Of a stretch of DNA of 64,000 nucleotides, positions 35,038 through 44,405 are shown in pieces. The first letter of the stretch is position 1; every line of letters begins with the position of its first letter. The stretch is taken from assembly GCA_963920635.1 (NCBI GenBank), contig OY987304.1, positions 30,256,365-30,320,364 on the forward strand. The letters are read 5' to 3'. A model generated the notes under the pieces. The model saw nothing but the letters and a program-made list of their open reading frames with translations. It did not search any database and was not told the origin of the DNA. Position numbers and translations under genes: made by a program. The stretch is from Pseudeuparius sepicola. Its lineage: Eukaryota; Arthropoda; Insecta; Coleoptera; Anthribidae.

Positions 35038-35696
35038 ATTTTATAATTTACACGTGAATATTAAACAGATATACATAGAACATACAAAAATGCTTCTGAA
35101 GTTTCAAATTAATCTTCAATGAATATTTGTGGATATTTATAATACGTGAAATAGTACCTTCAAAAGGCAAACACCTGAATGCTGCCTGAATGTTCAGATA
35201 ATGTTTCTACAGTTTTTATGAATATTCCTACAATATGCATGTTCTCTGAAAAAATATTATCAGAATATTCCGCCAATGTAATTTTGCTATATGGGATTAG
35301 CCTCGCGACACCGCGGAGAGTTATTTTCCCGAAAACCTGTTTGCCCCGAGTCCCAATTGACCCCAGCGCAGCGTCCCGATTCGTCCCATTTGACGGTACA
35401 GATGTATTTGATCATCTGTATTCTGTACCCCTACCTCTCTAGCTACGCCGTAGAAGGAAAACTGTTCAGTGCAATTATTATCATTATCCGAATATCCGTT
35501 TTTAGACTACAAAGTGTGCATTTGTTTCAACTCACAAAAGATAACATTAATAGAGTAGTTTAGTAGAGTAGTTTTTCGGTTTTTCTTTTGTTTTCCATTT
35601 TTTTCTTCACTTTTTGTTTGAAAATTTAACCTGCTTGGGGGGGGGGGGTTTGAACCCCCGAACCCCCCCCCCCATGGGCACGCCACTGCTAAAAAG

Positions 35697-36039
35697 TGGA
35701 GACTGAATTCTAAATTGATTTTGGTCGTTTTATCAGTATGGTCAAAGTTCGGTGGTTCTGTGGTATGGGGTAAGTAACAGTTTCAAAAGAAATATATCTG
35801 TAATATTTATTTCTGCCCAGAGTATACTTAAGTTGAAATGGATAAAAAGAGGGAAACATTATGTATTAAAATCGACATGATTTAGTTAATGTACAATGAA
35901 GACCAAAAATTTTCGAACAAAGGAATATTAATAAAAAAAATATTTCTGCAATTTGAAGTACATAATTATTTATTAGGTATGTGAGTATACATACATAAGC
36001 TTTTAAATAAAAAGGTTCCAAAGCAAAATATAATTTACA
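35697..36039. other. No gene seen
   Basis: Unassigned AT-rich sequence between the hAT and the CGTCTGCC repeats. Confidence 0.4.
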
Positions 36040-36640
36040 AAAATGACAAATGGCCGTCTGCACTATAGATGGCCCTGGCGCAGCTTGAAGGCGGCAGTCG
36101 TCATAACGTTTTCTTGCACAAATTGCATTTTTTACTGCTAATAATTATTGTTGTACATGTATTAAACGTCTGCCAATAAAGGAAACGTCTTGAAATAGCA
36201 TGTTTATTGCAGACGGGCATTAATGGTTTTTTTTATATGAAAAATTTTACATTATTTTTTGTGTATTAATTTTTGTTCTTTTTGGGGTAACTGTCTGCCA
36301 TTGAAGTAATGGTTTGGAATAGATCTTAAATAAATTTTGCTGTGGGCATCGGTTCTTTTTAATAGCACAACAAATTTGTAAAAAATAAATAAATTATTAT
36401 ATTATATATACATCCAAACCGTCTGCCGATCATTTTTTCCTGGTTATTATGACCTTTACGAGCTTTGTTATCATTGGCAGATGGTCATCAAAAGTTTCTT
36501 GGGACCATGTTTCTCCGATGCATTTGCATCCTAATACATTTTAGTTCACATGAACGGAGATGGGCATCAATCGATCATTTTGCCCATTTTTTATGCACTT
36601 TTGCCCTGATGTCCTGCATTTGTAAAAAAAAACAGTATAA
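36040..36640. repeat. CGTCTGCC-motif repeat block, right copy (inverted)
   Basis: Motifs CGTCTGC (36054), CGTCTGCCAATAAAGG (36168), GCAGACGGGCATTAATGG (36211), TGTCTGCCATTG (36291), CGTCTGCC (36421) and GGCAGATGG (36475). 36400-36620 is the inverse of 18770-19035. The two blocks face each other across 16 kb and are both next to copies of the 80-bp block at 18575 and 37035. No gene. Confidence 0.55.
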
Positions 36641-37213
36641 TTGTGGAAAAAATTCAGCATAAAAAATGCACTTTCATAAATGGTTCTTCATTTGGCCTTA
36701 GTAAATGGTTCAAAGAATGCCTTCTCCTGTTAATATGATAATATTGCCTTCCGCAAAATCTAGAGTTTCAATGCAATAGGATTTATTAGCGACTGAAAAA
36801 AAATAGATGAAGCATGTTTCGTTAGTCGCCAATTTATGTGCAAGGAAGTTTTATCGGCATAAATCAAACATTAAAATCACAAGTAAATATTTTCCGGGAA
36901 TATTTTTTATGTCAAAAGTGTCGAACAAAAAATGATAAAAATGAAAAACAAGTTAGTAAATAAGCAACACCAGACGCATTGCGCATGTGCGAACTGAAAT
37001 GTATATGAAATGTTAAATGATTCTTTATTTGTCGGGTTTTGAATTAAATATCTGGCCACATTTGGCTTATGACGCACCTGTCTGACATTTGGCCATAAAC
37101 TCGCCAAGGCTAATTTATTGAAAAAATCGTAGAAGTATGACCTACTTTAATGCCATCTCTGAGCGTTGAATGACAATTTTGAGACTATTTAGTGATGACT
37201 TCAAAAAAATTAC
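36641..37213. other. Intronic stretch, no gene seen
   Basis: AT-rich. Contains the second copy (37035-37112) of the direct repeat found at 18575-18640. Confidence 0.4.
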
Positions 37214-37396
37214 CTTTTGCCATTTTTCGGTAGTTTTTTCTCCCAGCCTCATATTGTTCAAAATATTAGTTAATTCCTTCCACTTTTTCCTGTACTCTTC
37301 TTTCTGTAACTGACCAGTAGCCAATCCTGGGTTCGTCTCGAAGAACTCAAGCATTTTGACATAGTGCTTGGTAGTTGAACGTACTGGGCACTGCAA
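37214..37396 (-). CDS. Myb/SANT-like domain, first half (exon 3 of proposed model)
   Basis: Minus strand, phase 0 from the acceptor TTTTATAG (alternative TTGCAG six bases later). 61 codons read KHYVKMLEFFETNPGLATGQ, then YRKKWKELTNILNNM and TTEKWQK, and stop at a GTAATT donor. This is the first half of the insect Myb/SANT-like (zeste-type) DNA-binding domain; W residues in KKWKEL and EKWQK are the conserved core tryptophans. The next part of the domain, TWSDYK..., is found 19.4 kb downstream on the same strand with the same phase. Confidence 0.6.
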
Positions 37397-37557
37397 CTAT
37401 AAAATGGTTCATTGGTTAATTGTAGCTACCCTTTCTCATCTGGGAAAATTCAAGCCCCAATATGCTATTTTTTATAAATTACACTTAGGCAAAAACATAA
37501 AATTAATCTGATTTCCTTTCTAAACATCGCTGGGTAGAAGCTCAGAGCAGAACAATA

Positions 37558-38226
37558 ATGAGTCTCTGCCGTTCTACTAAGTACAATATTATTATTGTAC
37601 GAACTACCTCTGACTTTAGGAATGTCAATGTTATAAAACTTCTATTTCAGGCATTTTTACGACCTAAGTTAGAATATGCTTGTGTCGTTTGGTATCCTGG
37701 ATATAGTGTCCATTCGACAAATTTAGAAAGTGTTCAAAGACGCTTTCTTAAGTACTTATGGTATAAACAGGATGGTTTTTTTATCCTAGACAGGGAATCC
37801 CTGAGCAGGAACTGTTAAATAGATGCGGACTAATCAGTCTCCAAACTAGACGCAGTCGGGTGTCTTTGGTCAACCTATTTAAATTGGTTAATGGTATGTT
37901 GGACTGCACGGGATTGTTGGACTGTCTGCATCTCCTGGTGCCCAGGCCATCGTCTAGACAATGTAATACTTTCTATCTGCCTGTGCCAAGAACTAAAGTT
38001 TTGAAATTCTCGCCCATTTATCAAATGTGTAATACATATGACAACCTCACAGATAAGCCTGACATTTTTTGTTGCAGTATAAATGTATTTAAAAGATTGG
38101 TATTTAATTGCTTTGTGGGTGGGACGTCTTAACTGTATGAGATTGTTTAGCTCGTCATTATTGACTGTTGGTTGTTGGTTAATCTTAGTTTAAGTTTATA
38201 TTTTTTTTCTTATTACCCACATCTTG
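37558..38226 (+). pseudogene. LINE reverse-transcriptase C-terminus, plus strand
   Basis: Open segments 37558-37818 and 37860-38132 encode FLRPKLEYACVVWYPGY, LESVQRRFLKYLWYKQDG and a tail with NLFKLVNGMLDC, the conserved 3' end of jockey/CR1-type LINEs. A 1-base shift separates the two. The 3' UTR is interrupted at about 38226 by an opposed LINE and seems to resume at 38764-38870 (ATTAAATAAATATTATTG). Confidence 0.75.
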
Positions 38227-38763
38227 TAATAATAATAATAAATCTTTATTTAGCACCCGGCTAGTACATCACAGAAAAATATGTACATAACACAATATAA
38301 AAAATAAAAAAATAAATAAAAAGAAGTCTTGCAAAGTACCAGTTCAGCCACATTCAAATATCAAACATCACGTAAATAATCAAACATCTCGTAAATAATC
38401 AGACACAACCCCAACAAAGATTCTCAGTGTTGGTGCACATTTTATCGCCTCTGGAAGCGCATTAAAAAGCCGAACACCTTCATACAATAACGATTTCTGC
38501 AAACTTGCCGTTTTTACCAATTGAATATTATAATTTTGATTCGAACGAACATTATACTGAAAGAAATTTGCTCTTCTCTCAAGAAAATTATGCAAGTAAG
38601 TGGGAAGCTGACAATGCTCCATTTTATATATCAATATTAGGTTCGCCCTTTTAATGCTCTGCTCAACAGACAACCAGTTCAAGTCCCGCAGCATAGTTCT
38701 AATCGGCGTATATTTACTACAATTCAGCACTATCCTCATAACTTTGTTCTGTTGCAATTGCAA
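38227..38763 (-). pseudogene. LINE reverse-transcriptase C-terminus, minus strand, 5'-truncated
   Basis: Starts at the AAT-repeat tail (38226-38241) and runs on the minus strand. 38763-38380 encodes LQQNKVMRIVLNCSKYTPI, LNWLSVEQSIKRANLILIYK and VRLFNALPEAIK, the LINE C-terminal domain. Severe 5' truncation is typical of LINE insertion. It sits tail-to-tail with the plus-strand LINE. Confidence 0.75.
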
Positions 38764-38870
38764 TCTGTGTATATTGTAGTCTTATTTTGCATAGTATAAG
38801 TAATATTCTTACTCTGTAATTGGGTATGCTGTTGAGTAATGTATATTAAATAAATATTATTGCTACAAAA

Positions 38871-39698
38871 GAGTAGGTTTGTCTAAAAAATGGTTCCTGA
38901 TACCAAACCAGAACGACTCCTTTTTCCGTTTGATTAAAACACCATGAAGTGAACTGATAATGAAAATAATAATAAAAGTATTAAAAGGAACGTCATTATA
39001 AAATGTTGGTAATTATTCCCTTGACATTTTCCCAATACGAAACACAAAATTCAAAATATTTCCTCTTTTTGAATCAACCCAAACAACATATTGTTGGGGG
39101 GGAGGGGGAAATGAAGTTCCCGAGATATGCCCAAACTAGTGTCCCTGGGTTCCGTTATCATAATAATTATTATGATTTATGATACACATTGGCCCAGTTC
39201 ATTGTGCCTACAGCTTTATCTCAAATTTCGAAAGAGCTTAGAAGGGCAAAAGTGTACATTGAAGAGCAAATAAATTGTTCACATTATTTGATACTTTAGA
39301 CCCATTTCAGGTGAGACTGATAAGCTACTGATGACTGGTCCTGACCATCTGGACTGATGATCAGACATGTGTTTTCACATATACAAGCATTCTGGGTGTC
39401 AATTTTTGAAATTATTCTTATTTAAGTGTATACAGGTAAAAATTACGAAAGGTTAAAAATGTATCAATTTAATAATTACTCATCAATATCGATTAATGTG
39501 AAATTAATCTTAAAGGTAATAATTATTTCTTCCATAAAAGTCAAGAATTTTGCTTAGATACGTAAAATAGTTTGATATTTTAATTTATTATTATTTTGGC
39601 ATCAATTTAGAACTGGGAAACGTAATGTAACTAAATTTATACCCCAAATGCTAGACGGTACATCAACTTTGCAACAAACATAACAGAATTTTAAAGCG
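38871..39698. other. No gene seen
   Basis: Unassigned, AT-rich; includes a poly-G patch near 39098-39110. No coding signature or complete element. Confidence 0.4.
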
Positions 39699-39706
39699 TA
39701 AATATT

Positions 39707-41000
39707 AGGGATGTACCGGATCGGGTATTTGGCCGATCCGGCCGGAACCGGAATTCCGGCCACTAGCCGGACCGGCTAGTTTAGGTAAAATGTATCTTAC
39801 TATTGGTAGTAATAATTATTATTGTTGTTAGTTACCTAAAGTATAAAAAAAATTCAAAATATGACAAACATGGAGTATAATCAATCCAGTAGGTATTAAA
39901 ATAATGATCACCTGTTATAATTGGAATAGCTTTGAAAAAAAAGAGAGAAAAATGCATAGTCCAGGACCGTATTAATTCTTTTCTTAGTCAATGTGCATTT
40001 TAGCAGCTAAAACGAGAAAAAATATGTATGTGTCATACATCGTTGTACTCAGGACAACGATTCATTTCGAAATATGCAATAAAAAATCCAGGTCCATATT
40101 TAAAAAAATGAAGATGATCCCTCTATCTCAAAAACGAAACGTCGCCCCGAAAATCTAAAAATACCATGACGTAGTCCCGAAAAAGTTGCAATGAAAAAGT
40201 ACAATTTATTTTTCAATATTATTGCAAATGGCGCCAGAACAAAATAAAATTTAAATTTCAAAAATTCGGTTTTTCTTAAATATCCCAGCAACCCATGAAA
40301 ATATTTCAACTTTCTCAACGGCATATTGTTGGGCGCCCAAAGGCGCAAATTTGCCTCCATTTGACCGACTTCGTATCTGTTACGGTTTCCGAGATCCCCA
40401 TGTTGAGCACCGGAACTGAATCACCCTGTATAGTGCTGGAGTTTTATTCACTACTGTTACTAGGTAAGTTTTCAGTTGTTTTTGTTTTTATTTTGTTTAT
40501 TTAATTAAAATTAAATACTTATATCATATGATATATAGCCATATATGCTCAATGCTGAAACCTAACCTTTAATATTCTATTCTTTATTTCATTTGTGGAT
40601 TTTTTTTTATCTTCACATTTCACTAGAAGTATCATACTCATCATATATCGATTTAAAATGAAAAATGTAAGGAATACAGTTAGAATGATGAATCATTATT
40701 CTGAAAACTTCCGGGTTTTTTGAAAAATCCCAGGAGTTTTTACAAAGCTCCGGGAGTATTGACAGCTAAATAAGTTTAATGTTTATTTTTATAAAATGCA
40801 TTTGTTTAAAAAAAGTAAAAAAATGTGATTTGATAAAGTTAAAAATGTTTTTCTTGCTTTTTACTTATGTTTAACCTATTTCAGAATTTTCGAAAATTCC
40901 GGCCGGATTGCTATAGCGATCCAACTGGAACGGTAGTTTCGGCCAATTGGCCGGATCGGCCGGATTTAGTGGTACCGCCGGAATTCCGGTACATCCCCAG
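39707..41000. mobile_element. hAT-type non-autonomous element (CCGG-rich ends)
   Basis: Near-perfect 8-bp duplication TAAATATT (39699-39706) and TAAATATC (41001-41008). Ends AGGGATGTACCGGATCGG and CCGGTACATCCCCAG; the first ~70 bp at each side are rich in GGCCGG/CCGGAATTCCGG palindromes. No transposase. A mariner-type right-end fragment (about 39961-40430, ending CACCCTGTA then TA) lies inside. Confidence 0.75.
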
Positions 41001-41354
41001 TAAATATCATTTTCTTGTGAAAAATACCTATTCTTATCGGTAATTAATAATAAAAAATAATATATTGATAAGGCTAGCGATATAAAATAGTTTTTATGAA
41101 GTTTCGAAGTTTTCAAAATTTTCAGAAATTTCATAAATATTAAAAATGGGCAAAAAACTAAATATTTTAGTATATTTTTTTAAATGTCATTTTTGATAGA
41201 TAAAGAAAGTCACATGACCACGTTTGAGTGAGTCATTTTTCATCTTTTTTAAAGCATAAGGTAACCCCAAAACTAAATTTCAAAATAAAACGTTAATTAC
41301 AAATTTCACCCTATGGTGCGAACTTTTTGGAGGACACTGTATAATAGTCCTTAA

Positions 41355-41941
41355 ACTCTTGTGCTCTCAGTGGTGAGATGAGTCACGTGACTTCCTTGGA
41401 CATACATTTAACACCAATTTAACTTCATACACGCCCGAAGTATACTTTGTAATAAGGCACGTATGCCCTTCTGTTTTGGTGATGGGCGCTGCCGTATGAA
41501 AAAAGAAGAGCCATTCACCCCATATTGTAGCAGTCGGCAGTGAAGAGCGCTGCCGTGTCAACAAAGAAGGGGGCTTTCGCCGCATATTGTCGCAGTCGGT
41601 AGCGATGGGCACGGCCGTACGACAAAATAATATCGAAATACAGGAATTATTATAAATAATGCTCTTCCCCAAAATTTTAACATTTATGCCGTTTACGTAT
41701 GCTATTTTCGGCATGCGCCAAATGTCGGTTGAAAATAGCGTATGAAAACAAGGCATAAATCTTTTAAAATTTCGGGAAAGTCCATTACCTCGTCCATTAC
41801 GCTCCTTATTGCAACATTTACTTTGGACGTGTATGGAATTAAATGTAAGTCCAAAGAAGCCATGTGACTTAACTCACCAATAAGAGCACAAGACGTATAG
41901 GTACCAACTTTTTTATATGTCGGACGTACAATAGCCACTTT
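41355..41941. mobile_element. MULE-like fold-back element, left end truncated
   Basis: Inverted arms, e.g. GTGACTTCCTTGGACATACA at 41387-41406 pairing with TTACTTTGGACGTGTATGG... at 41818 onward; right end GTCGGACGTACAATAGCCAC. Same family as the next element (41952-42967). The outer ~50 bp of the left arm are missing. Immediately upstream at 41310-41341 is an orphan TA-type end (GGAGGACACTGTATA). Confidence 0.6.
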
Positions 41942-41951
41942 GTTAAAAATA

Positions 41952-42967
41952 GGAAGTGGCTATTTATATGTCCGACTTATATGAAAGTCGGTATACGTCT
42001 TGCGCTGATTGGCGAGTTGAGTCACGTGACTTCTTTGGACGTACATTTAGCTCCATGCACGTCCAAAGTAAACTGACTTTAGATACGTCGGAAGTACTTT
42101 TTTTTTTCAAGCATCGTTGCAATAAGGAGCACGTATGCCCTCCTTTTTCAGTGATGGGCGCTGCGGTATGAAAAAATAAGTGGTAATTATTTCCAATAGT
42201 GTAACCCACCACCGATTTTTTGAAATTTTGGCTAGGTACTCCCTATTTTCGCCCGACGTTCGGCGCTGTAAAAAGCCGGATTTATAAACTTTACACAAAA
42301 TCAATACAGATGATCAGCTGATAAACTGGGAAACCATGTGACCTCCCACGTGACTCTTAAGAAGGCACTTCATTGGCCGGAGAGGCAACGACAAACGGAA
42401 AAAGATAAAAATTATATGTTGCTTATCCCAACTACAGAATAGCATAGACAAAGGAATTTCTCTGTGCAGATTAGTATCAGTGTATCAGAGCATATAAAAC
42501 AACTTATATGCTGATAGTATTCTGTGTCTGTGTCCCAACGGACCTCCAGGAGCTCCGTTGTTATCCCTGACGGAATTTGAGTTTAGAAATAATAATCTTC
42601 TTCGACGGAAACATCAAACATCAAAGTTTATAAATCGGGCTTAACCGTTTGGCGGGCGCCGAATGTCGGACGAAAATAGGGCCAAAATTTCAAGAAAATC
42701 GGGGGTGGGTTACATCATTGAAAATAATTACCACTTCTTTTTTCATACCGCAGCGCCCATCGCCGAAAAAGGAGGGCATACACGCTCGTTATTGCAACAA
42801 TGCTTGAGAAAAATGCACTTTCGACGTATCTAAATTAGTCTACTTCAGATTCGGACATGTATGGAGCTAAATGTCTGTCCAAAGAAGTCACGTGACTCAA
42901 CTCGCCAATCAGAGCGCAAGACGTATACCAACTTTCATATACGTCGGACGTATAAATAGCCACTTCC
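41952..42967. mobile_element. MULE-like fold-back element with ~345-bp arms
   Basis: Ends GGAAGTGGCTATTTATATGT and the inverse of ACGTATAAATAGCCACTTCC. Arms 41952-42297 and 42623-42967. Flanks TTAAAAATA (41943-41951) and TAAAAAATA (42968-42976) agree at 8 of 9 bases, the 9-bp duplication size of Mutator-like elements. Interior non-coding. It is inserted so that its end lies 13 bp from the splice donor of the exon at 42981. Confidence 0.65.
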
Positions 42968-42980
42968 TAAAAAATATTAC

Positions 42981-43412
42981 CTTGGACTGTTCAATCCGTT
43001 GCTTCCTTTGCAACGCTCTCTTTTTCAGTTGTGCAGTGTTATCAACCTTAACTTTCTGTTTTCTTTTATAAGGAGTAAAATTCTCATCTTTTTCAGAATC
43101 ACTACTAGCCTCCTTGACAGATTCATTATTTATTGCTTTTGTAATTGTGACTATTTTGACAAGTTCAGGTTTATCGGGAACAAGTGGTTTGCTCTCAATC
43201 ACTCCTTCAAAATTATCAAGTGGTACGGGGTCCTCATTTATGATATCTAAGCCATCCAGTTCGATTTTAGTAAAATTCGAAAAGGTAAAATTGCTGACAC
43301 TTATGTCCATAATATCTAATTGGTCAATGTTGCTAAATGAAACTTTCTGCAGTTCGTCTTTAGGAGCCATGATATGTTGATTCAAATCCTCTATATCCTC
43401 AGCAGTATGCAA
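42981..43412 (-). CDS. Exon 2 of proposed Myb/SANT-like gene (novel acidic/basic region)
   Basis: Minus strand, 144 codons in phase 0 between acceptor TCGTTTATAG (43413-43414 the AG) and donor GTAATA. It reads LHTAEDIEDLNQHIMAPKDE, an Ile/Asp-rich middle (IDQLDIMDISVSNFTFSNF), then SDSEKDENFTPYKRKQKVKV and KKRALQRKQRIEQSK. The basic end may be a nuclear signal. No family recognised. Exon 1 joins it in frame. The downstream partner is inferred: the next phase-0 minus-strand exon is at 37396. Confidence 0.55.
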
Positions 43413-43481
43413 CTATAAACGATAGAATATGAATGCATCCTAAGTAGGGTATAATTATTATTAGTGAACATTTTCACTTAC

Positions 43482-43562
43482 AAAACTTTCCTTGCTTTTA
43501 TCTTCAAGTTCTGCGAAAATTTCGCTCATATTTGTGTCGTCTTGTTTTTTCCTTATCTTCAT
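43482..43562 (-). CDS. Exon 1 of proposed Myb/SANT-like gene
   Basis: ATG at 43562 opens 27 codons (MKIRKKQDDTNMSEIFAE, then LEDKSKESF) ending exactly at a consensus donor GTAAGT. A 69-bp intron (43413-43481) with a T-rich acceptor leads in phase 0 to the next exon. Acidic and Lys-rich. An alternative start is the second Met at codon 12. No TATA box is obvious upstream. Confidence 0.55.
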
Positions 43563-44405
43563 GGTTTGTTTTTCTAATAATATAATAAAAGAAAGATTTA
43601 TTTTTATATTTGAAGTTTGAACATCGGCTGTCTGTATTGACATTTGTATTTTTTAGGTTAGAAACTGTTGTTTATTCGTCTTATAGGATTCGGTGACTAG
43701 GACCACCATCCATGCTCGTCCCATAAAAATCAAGATGATCCCTTTGTTCTTTCTTGGCACGTGCACGTCTGCCTTGCAAATACCAATTATTGACCTCTGG
43801 AAATAAATATGTCATGTGCTGTACGTTGTTGCCATAGCAATTCTAAAGTGGACAAAAAAAAATTCACAGGAATTACATTTCACAGGTAATGTAAACAATA
43901 GACAGAGCCGTATCAATATAATTTATAATATCCACTTTAATACTTTATGAGAAGAAAAATATTACCTTTATTACACTACTCTAGGTATGTATTTGACTGA
44001 CTGACTAAACCCAGCTTTTGATTTCGTCGTTGTTAGTTTTCGTTTTTTTACATTTTTTATAATTTTACTAGGAATACTGTTTAATCAGACCCTGGCGTGT
44101 CAGCCATATTCAATCAACGTTGTAAGTAATTTTAATTTAATGAATTTCACTGATTTCACTGCAAAGATTTATTTATCAATAATAGATTTATTATTAATCC
44201 GTCCTTGTTTATTTATTCTTGACTGCCAGTTGTTTACACTTTTTTCTTGACATATTAAACTGTAAACTACAAAAAAATCGTAAAACACAACCGCAGCCGC
44301 CCATTATTTTGAATTCGTGATTCGCAACTGACGTAGATGCGCAGAGTTGCCTTGTTTTCGGATTCGTTAGACATACCGTGGGTAAGTGTAGCGTGATTGA
44401 TTCCA
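43563..44405. other. Upstream region of exon 1, no gene seen
   Basis: Likely 5' UTR and promoter of the minus-strand gene. No coding sequence or complete element recognised. A 65-codon frame at 44209-44406 has no family signature. Confidence 0.35.

Larger units (their letters stand above)
34453..35294. mobile_element. Unclassified inverted-repeat unit (CCCATATAGCAA ends)
   Basis: ATCCCATATAGCAA at about 34454-34467 is mirrored by TTGCTATATGGGAT at 35284-35297. The interior (about 840 bp) is rich in GAATATTC, AATATTCC and TGTTCA words and lacks coding sequence. AT or no duplication could be claimed at the edges. It lies inside the hAT and itself encloses a tRNA-like unit. Superfamily unknown. 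Confidence 0.5.
34232..35688. mobile_element. Non-autonomous hAT element, 8-bp target duplication
   Basis: Exact duplication CTAAAAAG at 34224-34231 and 35689-35696. Ends CAGTGGCGTGCCCAG and TGGGCACGCCACTG, with G-tracts at 34258-34266 and about 35636-35648 and matching C-tract at 35663-35673. Of the same type as 13357-14644. It contains an inner inverted-repeat unit and a tRNA-like sequence. No transposase. Confidence 0.9.

Noticed and set aside
18660..36640. Polinton/Maverick interpretation of the 16-18 kb interval between inverted repeats
   Set aside because: No polymerase B, integrase, capsid or packaging ATPase is visible; the interior is ordinary nested transposons.
41367..42304. Several 65-129 codon frames in the region
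   Set aside because: All lie in inverted fold-back arms and occur in both orientations.
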